Shown: positions 46,801 through 58,800 of the stretch, in pieces | Position numbering within the stretch: the first letter of the stretch is position 1 | How the letters are laid out: each line of letters opens with the position of its first letter | NCBI RefSeq assembly: GCF_028583425.1 | Contig: NC_072797.1 | Location: 22,726,001 to 22,790,000 of the forward strand | DNA length: 64,000 nt | Source of the DNA: Eublepharis macularius | Lineage: Eukaryota > Chordata > Lepidosauria > Squamata > Eublepharidae | Reading direction: 5' to 3' | The notes under the pieces: generated by a model | Database searches by the model: none | Told to the model about the DNA's origin: nothing | The model's input: only the letters and a program-made list of their open reading frames with translations | Position numbers and translations under genes: made by a program

Positions 46801-49800
46801 TTGTGGGACTAAAAAAGGGGGGGAGGGGTACATAATGTGTGTGCGTTCAGAGTATGAAAATCACTTTAGGAGAAAGAACTGTGTTATTTTCTGTTCAGTT
46901 GTTTGCCTTAAGAATCAATTCTTGGTTTTGTTTTTTTTTTAATTTAATGGCTTTGGGGGGTACTTCTAAGACATCCAGAGCTAGCGTTCTGCATATTTTA
47001 GGATCTACGAATGACAGAAGAAAGTAATACTTAGTGAGTTTTCTGAATATGGACAACTTTGGGTTCTGTTTTTGCCTAGCCGATTGCCTCCAGATCAAGG
47101 TTGGATCATAAATGGATTCCCGATGACGCTGAATCAGGCCAAGCTCTTTGAAAAGGCATTGACAGGACGAGATCCGGATCAGGCAGGAACAAAGGATGCC
47201 AGTGTGAAAAAGCCTATCTTGGTTGTAGACCCAACAGCCCCGAAAGAGCCACCTGTGTTTCCACCTGCTCTTGACTTTGTCATAGAGTTAGAAGTTTCAG
47301 ACTCCCTTGTCCTGAACCGAGTGACAAACAGGAAGTGTAAGTTTACAGTTTCCATGTGTACATTTAGGAAGAACACCTCATGAAAGTTTTATATAACCAT
47401 TCTAATAGCAACTATCAGAGGCCGTTTTCACACTACTGACCTGCTTCTGTAACATTGCGAAATGTCGTGCAAAAACTGCGTAAGATAGAGTCTTCTCGCG
47501 AGAGTTTTGCGCCATGTCGCGCAAAACTCTCACGAGAAGATGCTATCTTCTGTGGTTTTTGCACGACATTTCGCAACGTTACGGAAGCAGGTTAGTAGTG
47601 TGAAAACGGCTCTCTTAATGAATTTAAAGGAATGGGGACGCACATGGATTGCAGGAATCTTATAGATTTCAGGGGATGAAAAGCACTCTGTCATACTCTA
47701 GCTCTCAAAACAGAACCCAGTGTGGGGCTTATGTGGATAGAAATGACCTCAATTCTCAGTGAGTGTTGTTGGACACACCCTAATTTTTCAAGAAGTGAGA
47801 AGATCCAAGCACTTGGTTTTTCCAGGTCATCTCCAAAGTTCTGCCTATCTTCCAGGACTCTGAACCTGCAATCCAGATTCTGCCCTCTGGTAAGCATCAC
47901 TGGCCAGCCAATCAGAGCTCCTGGAACTTTCCTGGATGGGAGGGGCGATGAACCACCTCAGCTTAAAAAGGGGAACATTGATGCATTTTCCTTTGGACAG
48001 GGATTTTGCAGCTCTGGATAAGAGCATAAGATGAGTTAGGCTTTTTAGTTAGGATTTTGAGGTCCAGGTAGGGTAGGAAACTTGTTTAAGGAAGTAAAGA
48101 ATCACCCTGTGTGGGGCCCATCTGACATCTAACTTCTGGTATTGGTACTGAGGCCAGGTTCTTTGAAAAAGCGGCCTAATACTTGAGTAGAAGCCTGTCG
48201 GCTGTGGTCAAGAGGCTACAGATGAATCTTAAATGCTGAGAAGCCCTGTCTGGGGGGAAAGCATCAATTTCTCCCCTCAGCACCTCAGATACAACAAATT
48301 AACTTCTAGTGGGGGAAAAGAATAACCTCTGGGAAGTGAAGAGCAAGCCAGTTGTACCTTTGTTCTTACTATTTATTCTACACAAAAACTATAACTGTTT
48401 CTAAAACTTATTTTCTGTAAATAAATCTGTTGCATCTGTGTGCTGTCTGTCAAGACAAAATAGCTGTGGGAAAAGGGTTTGTAATCATCTCAGTATCATA
48501 TTATGAGGGTCACATAAAAGCACTTTAGGCAACACAAAGCTATATGCTACCATCCAATTAATAAAAGCTTGTGTGCCCCTTTTTTAAGGCTATTGTGGTG
48601 GCTGGGATTTAAACAGAAGGAAAGTAGAACCCAGTGTGTGAGGGGTAATCGGACAGCATTCAGGCCAGGTTGATTTTGCCTCAGAGCTCTCCCTCTTTCT
48701 CCTTCCCCTCCATGATACCAGGGCCGGGATACAAACAAAATCAGCGGTGACCCATGCCATGTCACTATATATAATAAAAGTGGTGACTACCATGTGCTGT
48801 CAGAGCTCCCTTTGGAGAAAAGAGCACTCAAGGCTGATATTTACTTATATCCTACCATATATACAGGGAAGGCATGCAGAGTTTTCCCACATTCCTCTGT
48901 GTTTCTACAGCCTCTTCTGAAGCCCATGCTTGCAAGGATAATTTCTGGGTCACAGGACCTGCGTGTAGGAATAGCCATGTCAGAGCCAAGCTACACGAGA
49001 CGAATTACACGAGGAGGAGCACATGAAGAGAGTTGTAATGTTAGCTGGGAAGCTGAGTTTTAAAAGCGATCAAAAGGTTTTGTCAATTTCCCTTCTCTGT
49101 AGGGCCAGGGAGATGCTGCTCAGAAGGTTTGTTTGTTTCCTCTTTGCCTCCTGAAGGCTCTGTCAGTTTCACGTCCCCTTCTAAGAGGCAAAGAGGAAAT
49201 AAAGAAACCTTTTGAGCAGCATCTCCCTGGCTCTGTAGAGAGGGGAAATTAACAAAGCCTTCTGATTTCTTTTAAAACTCAGCTTCCCTGCGAACATTGC
49301 AACTCCCTTCATGTGCTCCTCCTCATGTAATTTGTCTCTTGTAGCTTTGCTCGGAGTTTGAGGGCTGCAGTCAGGAGGGAGAAGGTGGTGAAGTCACTCC
49401 TTTTGGATCTTCCAGGGGCGAAACTCCACTGACAGAATGAAACAGAGCAGGGTGTTTCACGGTCTTCACCTCCTCACTGCAGCCCCTTAGCTCACACAAG
49501 TACTCCTCCACGAAGCTAGGAATGGTCTCTCCAGGAGTTGGAAGGGTTGCAGGAACAGAGAGGAAAGTGAGAAATCTCTGTGCATCTTCTGTACATGGGT
49601 GATAAAGTCCAGGCTGGTGTTTAAGTAGTGTTTGGCTCATTTACAAATACAGAGGTAGAGCATGGGTGAAGGGAAAGAGGCATTCCTCCAAGGCAGCAGA
49701 TCTGCCTCATCACTTCAGACCCACAGAGAGAGAAGTCCTCTGCCTCCTATGGCTCTTCAGTCAACTCCAATAGTACCTGTATCGTCCTTTCTCTGTCTTC

Positions 49801-52800
49801 CCAACAACTAAAAATAGATTTCCTTCAAAGAACCATTTAATATTTTCAAGTAGTTAGCCATGTTAGAGCAGCAGGATTTGAGTCCAGTGACATCTTAGGG
49901 CCCAACAAGATTTCCAGTATAGAAGTCCAAGCTGCCTTCTCTGGATACAGCATTTAACATTTTCCACCCAACAGCTGTCCTTGACACCTATGAAAGTGGC
50001 GAACGAGATGCCAACCTTGAAGCCAAAGAAAAAGAGTATTCCCTGAGGGGCCAAATACAACAGCGGTAAGTTGCAGTCAAATTTCTAGTACACCACTATA
50101 CCACAATGGCTTTTGTGCAATAGTAGTGCAAAACCAGGAAGCATGACCCTAACAATCCCAGTAGCAGAAGACATCAAGATAATATCTGAATGAAGATTGC
50201 AAGCAGTATCCTTCGTAATCCACATGAGCCAGCATACCTGAATATTGAACTGTCCCAGTTGCATTTGCTCACCATAAACTAAATTTATTTCTTTGTTTAT
50301 TGGGTTTATTTATACCCTGCCTTTCTCCTGATGGGAAGCCGGAGCAGTTTGCATCATTCTTCTCTCCTCCATTTTATCCCCACAACAATCCTATGTCTTT
50401 AACAACTTTTATTCCAGTATGAGCTTATTACAATGGGGAGAAAGAAACTCCTTTACATAATTTTTACGGAAAATTACTGAAGGGTGGGGTGGGGGGTTGA
50501 GCACAGAGAAGCCCAGGACAATAAATCAGGTGAGATTCTCCCTGTGAGGAACCACTTGGATAATTTCATGGGTGGTGGGATATGTCAGAGATTCAGGCCT
50601 TTCTCACATGCAGTGAAGATAAAAATGCAATACTAAGGCAATTTTGACAGATGTCACCAAAAAATGGTTCCAACCCTTGAGCAGTTTTACTCGGAACATC
50701 CACATTCTTTTTAGAATTGTTCTTGTTTTAGGACATTTGAAGTGGGAAGAAACTGATTTTTTAGAAAGAAAGACTATGTTTTCTGTAATACAGAGTAATG
50801 CAGCAGGATCCCTTCAGTTGTGGTCTATGAAGACTGTAAAGATGTTTGAATGGTACTGATGGAGCATAACCAGTTTCCTCCAGTTCCTCCGTATGGTATC
50901 TCATTGGTCATTTAGTTCTGCCAGAGAGGTAGACCAATGCTGAATTTTAAGCATTTTCCAGTGTAGTGTAGCGGTTAGAGTGTCAGAACAGGATCTGGTT
51001 CAAATCCCTGCTCTTCTGTGGAAGCTCACTGGGGAAACTTGAACCAGTCACCCATTCAGTTTCTCAACCTAACCTACCTCACAAGGTTGTTATGAGGATA
51101 AAATCCACGAGAGAAGAATGATGCAGGCCTGTTTAGGTTCTAACTGGAGAGAAACTGATAAAGCAAATAAATAAACAGTTGATTATTTTGCATATAGCTT
51201 GCCTTGGAGAGGGCTCAAGGACTACAGCAGCTCAGAACTCTGCAGCTTAACTTTTGCATAGGGCAAGCTGTCAGGAGCACATTTATTTATTTATTTAACA
51301 TCTATTTGAGCCATTTATATGCCACCTGTTTGAGATGAAACATTAAAATATAAAATAATGCAAATATAAGATCATTAAAATTAACAAGGCCATTTAAAGT
51401 CAGAGGTATGCTGGTCTGTATGCCTTTACTGATGTTTTTTTTTTAAATCAAAAGAGTGACTCTACCCAAAGGCAACATTCAACTGGCATTGCTGTATGTG
51501 TGTGGACAAGAACTTCAGGGATGCCAGTAGAAGATCTAATACCATGTCATCCATGGGGTAGATTTACAGCAGTAAATCTGTTATCGTATGAATGGGAGAT
51601 GACAAACCCTTAGAATCGTAAAGAAGACAGATATTCTCCATTGCTGAGTTGTAGCTACAATAGAGGGACCGATTCAGATACCTTCTTGCGCAGTTCTTGG
51701 GAGGTGGGGCACAGCAAGGACTGAGAAGCACCAAGATGCGGTGTTGTTGAACTTTCTTGCTCAAACAGAAAAAGGAAGAAAGCACCGTGGCCACCTTATT
51801 TAATGAGCTCCAGCAGTGAAAAGAAGCCAGAAGTCAAAACACAAAATACCCCTTTATGTGTGAAATTAGGAGGCAAAACTGTCTACAATAGCCAGTATAC
51901 AGCAACCATAAATCTAAATTTACAAAGTGCAAAAGTGCTTGTAAACATCTCTTTAAATATGTGCAAACTGGCTCCACAAGGACAAAGCCTCCAAATTACG
52001 AATAACAGCACAGTATAAAGTACAATGCATAGACATTCATATAAAGTACAATGCATGAATATTCATATATACAAAATGCTCATGTCTTATCAGCAACCGC
52101 AAAGACATAAGACATTTTGAGGTGTTAGTTGTTTTTTTAATCACCCTAACTCACATGTTCTGAATGCTGTTTTGATGACTGATTTTCCATTTCGCATGGC
52201 TTTGATTTTTCAGTATCATTGGTTTCCTGGACACTTGGCCTGCACTTGAAAGCTGGTTTTCTGAGCAGCAAAATATACTAATAAAGGTCAATGCAGAGAC
52301 AGAGGAGGATCTTGTGCGTCAGAGAGTAAAAGAAATTTTAATAGAGGAAATTGAAAAGAAAAGTAAGTGTGATGGAACAGTCCAGCTGACCTGTAAGCAC
52401 TGCCTCTTCTTGCCCTCTGGGGTGTCTGCGGTTAGCCAGTGCCAGTCCCAGTCTCCACCTGGAACGTGTCACCCAGCTTGTGCCCTCCAGCCTCAGAGGA
52501 GCTTTAGCTCCTTCTCTATTGAACCCACTGCCATCACTCAGCCTTTCTGAGAATTGTCCACAGGGAGGTCAAGAAGACTCCCCACTCCCCTGTGCAGACT
52601 TGCCACTCTGAGCCTTGCCTTGTGCCCAGTCCCCTGCTACCCAGTGCCTGGTTACCACAGGGACTACCTGTTGCCCTTGCGCCCCACCGGGGGATTAGCA
52701 AATTGCCAACAGATGCCCCTTCCTGTGGCATCTATTAAAATAGCATTAAAATATGCCTAACTTAGATCTTCTGTTAAGGCAGTCTCTCTATCTTAAAGTT

Positions 52801-55800
52801 CCAGCTTACTGAGAATTCTTCATAGCTTACATAGGTATATAGCATATTGGTTAAGTGGGTGGGCTATGAATCAGCAGTCTGCTAGTTTGACTCCCACTAC
52901 TGCAATGAGCTCAGTGGGAGGCCTTGCGTGAGCCAGCCCCAGCTCCCCAGCTGTATTGTGGGATAATAACAACACTGACTTTGTTCACCGCTCTGATTGT
53001 GACATTAATCTGTCCAGAAGGGTGGTATATAAGCATACTGTTGTTGTTGTTGTTGTTGTTGTTGTTAATGGTTCAGTCCTCCAGCCTCCACATGGCCAGT
53101 GGTCACCACCCACGAGGAGCCAGTTCTTAGCAGCTTCCAGTTCAAATCAACCAAAGAAAGATCTTCCTCCCTATGCCAGGAGGTTTTATTATCTCTCTTT
53201 TGCCCACCTCCTGGGCAAGTCAAAGGGACTTTTCCTGGAGGTTCCTGGAAAAATCCACTCTGATATTTTAGTCCTTTATGTTTCTGTCCCCCGTCCCCCC
53301 CGTCCCCAACACCTGGAAGGGTAAGCTTTTAGCAGAAAGTCTTCTGGCCATTGCTTTCTCTTCAGCCAGGTGGGGTATCTGCATGACTAAAGACCTTGGT
53401 GTGACTTAAGAGTCTCTCTACACAAGATGGGGATGCTCAAGTGTAGGGACATGCCATGTTAGCTGGGAAGCATAGTTTTAAAAGACAAAGCTGAAGGCTG
53501 TCAATTTTACCACTCTATACTAAGTTAGTTTTAAAAAACAAAGCTGGCTGAGATTGCTCCTCAGACAGTTTGTTAATTTCATCTTCTCCTCCCCAAGGGG
53601 GAGGTGAAATTAACAGAGCCTCCCAGAGGTGAAATTAACAAACCCTCTGAGGAGCCATCTCCGCAGGCCTCTTGTAGAGAGGTGAAATTGACTGAGCCTT
53701 TGGTTCTCTTTTTAAACTATGCTTCCTGGCTAACATTGTGTCGCCCTACACTTGAGCATCCCTGTGTCTTATGTAGAGAGACTCTTAGAGCCAAGCTACA
53801 AGTGACGCCTTACACAGTTTGGACACCTGTCAGCTTCCCTCAAGTTTTGGTGGGAAATGTAGGCGTCCTGGTTTTACAGCTTGGCTCTCCATTACAGCTG
53901 CAAGACCAGGATGCCTACATTTCCCATCAAAACTTGAGGGAAGCTGACAAGTGTCCAACCTGTGTCAGGCGTCACTTGTAGCTTGGCTCTTAGAAAGCAT
54001 TTGGCTCCCCCCTCAGCTGTTTTCAGTCAAAGGACACTTCAAACTGGGGTGAAAGCATTTCTCCACAATAAATAATATTGTTCCATTTGTTTGTCCTCTA
54101 ATAATACAATTTTAAAAAGAAAATAGTTGTCCCCGGAATGAGAAAAAAACTAGCTTTGTTGCTTAATTTTAAGTGGAATCCTCCAATGTTGGCAATAGAA
54201 CCTATGTCAGAAACAGACTTGGGAACCTGAAGTCCATGCTTTGGCTCCAAGTGCATCCTTATTAAGAGCATATCTGAGCAAAGTGCAGGCAGTATAGCTT
54301 CCAGGCAGGCTTAATCCTGGAAGGCCCTTGGCCTCATGCTGGCTTAAATCCTGCCTAGAATTTCCATGGGCACAAGGTGGTAAAATTTTCATCAATTCCC
54401 CACTTCCAGAGGTGGCCTCTGATTCCCCCTCCAAGCTATATCTGAGGTTTCCCATCTTAAAGAAGCAGCATTTGAGTGGGCATTTGGGAGATGCCACAGG
54501 AAGAGGGTGGGAGCTGCAAAAATATTTTCCCCTCCTTGCCCCCACAGAAATTCTAGGCTGGAGCCAAGCCTCCTATGTGAAAACCTCCTCTGAAAATTAT
54601 TGTTAGTGTTATATAATTTCTGTGTTAAAAAACAACAACAGCCAGACATCCACACAAAGAAGCAGCAGTCCACAAATAAGGTTGCCAGAGACAGATAAAT
54701 GTAACTCTGAGAACCAGCAGAGACAGCCTCTGGTATAAAGTTTTTCAAAAAGACACTGGCAGGACAAGAAAGTAGAAAGTGACTTTTTCAAAATGGCACC
54801 AGGCTGTGTCTTGTGCTGGAACACAGCATCATGAGTTTAGTCCCATACCACCTGTCCTCACACCAAACCTCCTCAGCAGGCACTGCAGCAAAAGAAATCC
54901 ATTTATTTCTCTTCTGTGGAGGAGGAAGGGACAAAACCAAGCCTGCTAAAATCAATTATACGCTAGCAAGCCCAGGCAAAAAAGATCAGCTCCTGCAAAT
55001 GAAGCAGTTTATATAAGCAGAATCTCTGTGGTCTATCTGTGCACTCATTCCTTGCTTCATATATTCATAGTTCATAAAATATGGGTTGTGTCCTGGAGTT
55101 CCAGGTTACCACTCCTCTTCAGCTACCGCTGACCCAAGGGATTCCATTCCCACTGACCCAGAACTAACTCACAGTTCAGCCAAGAGACGGATGCTTCTTG
55201 TGTCTTATAGCAGTAGTTTATTCAAGATGATCGCGTGGTAAACGCAGTCATTTCCCCCCTTTCCTCGTGGGAGATGCTCAGTACAGACAAAGGGAGGAAG
55301 AGAGGTTGTAAAAACATTACACTAAAAACAGGAACAAGGTCATTAAGGCTTCAAATATCCCTCGTCTTGTTGGTGGCAGTGTAAACTACAATTCCCATCA
55401 TTCAAAGCCTTAAAGAGGCCACACATATTTCTGATAGATCTCATACAAGCTTCTAAGCTATAGAGCTAATACAAGCTTCTAAGCTGTGGCTAACAGCACA
55501 CTCCCCGCCTGGGATCCTGTGGATTCCACCCCAACATGCAAGGCTAGTAGAATACTAAGCATATACTACATGCACTACATACGTAACTGAGTATATAAGG
55601 CATGCTACTCTACAGGCTAAGATAAGCAAAACAGTGACATGCAAAGCTTGAGATTCAGTCTTCAAGATCAGTCTTCCGTACAAGCAGGACCACCTCGGTG
55701 ACTGGTCTGGTGAAAATCTTCGGGCCGTCATGTCTAGCGACACGGATGTCAACCTTGCGGACTAACCCATCCGCACTGGGCAGAACTCGGTCTATGAGTC

Positions 55801-58800
55801 CCATGGGCCATGAGTTTCTGGGGGCGTCCTTGTCTTTCAGGAGGACGACGTCACCTTCTCGTAAGTTGGGCTCGGACTTCTCCCACTTGCGTCGGCATTG
55901 TAGAGTGGGGAGGTACTCTTGCTTCCATCGCTTCCAAAAGGTGTTAGCGAGGAGTTGAACTTGCCTCCATTGCTGCTTGAACATATCTTTAGAGATGAAG
56001 TCTCCCTGAGGTGCAGGCCAGTTGCCTGTCTTCTGTGTCAGCAAGGTGGCTGGTGTTAAGATGGTAGGGTTCTCAGGATCAGAGGATACTGGAACTAAAG
56101 GTCTGGCATTGATGATAGCAGACACCTCTGCCAGGAGGGTGGTTAAGGTCTCATGAGTGAGAGAAGGTTTTCCTGCTAGCATAGAGTCTAATATTCTGCG
56201 CGCAATGCCAATCATGCGTTCCCACACTCCTCCCATGTGAGAGGCATGGGGAGGATTGAAGATCCATTTACAATTCTGATCACTCAGGTAGCTGCTGAGG
56301 GTTGGATCAAGATCTGTGCTTCCATTGATTCCCAGCTCCTTGCAGGCGCCAACAAAGTTCGTTCCACGGTCAGACCTCAATAGCTTGACAGGTCCCCGTA
56401 TGGCAAGGAATCTTCTGAGGGCATTTATGAAGCTGGAGGTATCCATGGACTCGATCACTTCAATATGCACAGCTCGGATACTCAGACATGTGAAAAGCAC
56501 TGCCCATCGTTTGCTGTTGGCCTGTCCTCCCCTGGTTTTGCGCGTCACCACATTCCAGGGTCCAAACACGTCAAGCCCAACATTGGTGAAAGGGGGCTCG
56601 GTACTGAGTCGTTCTGGTGGCAGGTCAGCCATCTTCTGTTGTTGATGGGGACCCTTGAGTTTCCGACATTGTACACAGGCCTGTAGGACTGTGGCAATAC
56701 ATCTCTTTGCTCCTACGATCCATAGACCTGCTGCTCTGATGGCTCCCTCTGTGAAGTGGCGTCCTTGGTGATGTACCCGCTCGTGGTGGTGTCGCACCAA
56801 GAGGACAGTCACATGATGTCGAGCTGGAAGGATGATTGGATTCGCTACTGTGGGGGCCACATCAGCCGCCCTGAGGCGTCCTCCTACCCGAAGCAGACCA
56901 TCATCATCAAGGTAGGGGTTCAGCTTGAGTAGCGTGCTGTTCTTGGGTATAGGTAATTCCTTTTTGGTACTGTCAAGTTCTTCCAAGTAGAACTCGTGTT
57001 GTACACTCTGGAGGATCAGGATTTCTGCCCTGCGTTGCGCTTCTGGTAGGGTCGGATCTTTGTTCCAGCGACGAGTGAAGTGGATGAGGCGTGCCACCCC
57101 TAGTACAAGTGGCGTCCATTTGGAGAAGCGTTCGAATCGCCGTGCTTCCAGGTAGCAGCTGGTCTGTATTTCCACTTTCATGCAAGTGACTTGAGGCCGT
57201 ACCTCCTTGTCGTGGTCTGGGTCTAAGAGCTCATAGTGTTCCTCCTCGTGCCATAACAAGTTGTCTGGATGCAGGAGGAAGTCAGGTCCCTTTAGCCAGG
57301 AGGACCCAGCCAGCTGAGAGGCAGGAATAGACCGCGTTGCATGATCTGCCGGATTCTGATCCGTAGGGACATGTCGCCACTGGTCAGGGCGTGAAAATTG
57401 CCGGATGCGTTCTACTCGGTTGCTAACATACACATAGAACCGACGGCTTTGATTGTGTATGTATCCGAGCACTACTTTGCTGTCCGTGTAAAAGGTAGTA
57501 TTATCAAACGTAAGGTCCAGTTCTCTCTCTATTGTTTCTGCAAGCTCTACAGCCAGCACAGCACCGCATAGTTCCAAGCGTGGAATGGTGTGTCCCTGTT
57601 GAGGGGCTAGCTTGGCCTTTCCCAGGACAAAACCCACGTGGATGTGGTTCTCCCCACCGACAACCTGTAGATATGCTACGGCTGCGATAGCCTTCGTTGA
57701 CGCATCTGAGAAGACGTGCAGCTCTCTGCGTGAGGCGGCGACAGGTGATACTGACACGTAGGTGCGTGGTATGTGGATGGCTTGCAGGCAGCTGAGCGAG
57801 TCTCTCCAGGCCTCCCATTCCTTCCTTTGGTCAGGGGGAAGAGGCTCATCCCAGTCTTTGGTACCTAGGGAGAGAGTACGTAAGAGATGCTTCCCTTGGA
57901 TGGTCACTGGTGCAGCAAACCCCAAGGGATCGAATAGGCTGTTTACTGCCGACAGGACTCCTCGTCGTGTGAACTGCTTCTCTTGGGCTGGTGCTCGGAA
58001 GGCAAAGGTGTCCTTCTTCAGGTCCCAACTCAGTCCAAGGCTGCGTTGGAGGAGGGGAGCATCACCACCCAAGTCCAGATCCTGTAACCCCTTGGCGTGG
58101 TCTTCCGGAGCAAATGCCTCTAACACCTTCGTGCTGTTGGATGCAATTTTGTGCAGCCTTAGGTTAGCTGCAGCCAGCATTTGTTGCGTTCTCTTTAGCA
58201 GGTCCACAGCTTCCTCTGGAGTGGGCAAGGACTTCAGCCCATCATCCACGTAGAAGTCCCGTTCCACAAATCGCCTTGCGTCTGGGCCATACCTCCCTTC
58301 TCCTATGCGTGCAGTTTGATGCAACCCATAGTTAGCAATTGCTGGGGATGGTCCGTTGCCAAACACGTGGACTCTCATGCGATATTCTGTGACGGTCTGG
58401 CTGTGTTGCTCGTCACTAAACCATAAGAATCGTAGGTAATTGCGGTGGTCCTCTCTGACAAGGAAGGAGTAGAACATCTGCTGGATGTCTGCCATGACAG
58501 CTACGGCTTCTTTCCTGAAGCGGATGAGTACGCCAAGTAGGCTGTTGGTCAGGTCTGGTCCAGTTAGGAGGGCCTTGTTCAACGAGAAGCCCCGGTATTG
58601 GGCACTGGAATCGAAGACCACTCTGATCTGGCCAGGCTTTTGGGGATGGTACACCCCAAAGAATGGCAGGTACCAACATTCTTCTCCCTCTCGTAGTGGA
58701 GGTGCAATTTCTGCATGGTTATTCTGCAGCATCTTGTCCATGAATTCCACGAAATGGACTTTCATCTCGGGCTTTCTTGCCAGGGTTCTGCGCAAGGTAT

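Larger units (their letters stand above)
44639..47079 (+). other. SPEF2: SPEF2 intron 12 of window
   Basis: A CR1-type LINE piece (44925-45065 and 45539-45900) is split by a hAT-like element (45074-45530), then a tRNA SINE (45905-46112). The stretch 46115-47079 holds nothing recognisable. Confidence 0.65.
47337..49974 (+). other. SPEF2: SPEF2 intron 13 of window
   Basis: Two fold-back elements (47418-47613, 48984-49351) and a SINE scrap near 49848-49922. The rest is unassigned; 47640-48960 shows no repeat or ORF I can support. Confidence 0.65.

Noticed and set aside
52956..53324. 122-codon frame with poly-Val
   Set aside because: It runs through the GTT microsatellite and a SINE end; no conserved protein.
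57762..58253. Plus-strand frames within the BEL/Pao element (also 60446-61174, 58485-58898)
   Set aside because: Antisense shadows of the 2046-codon polyprotein.
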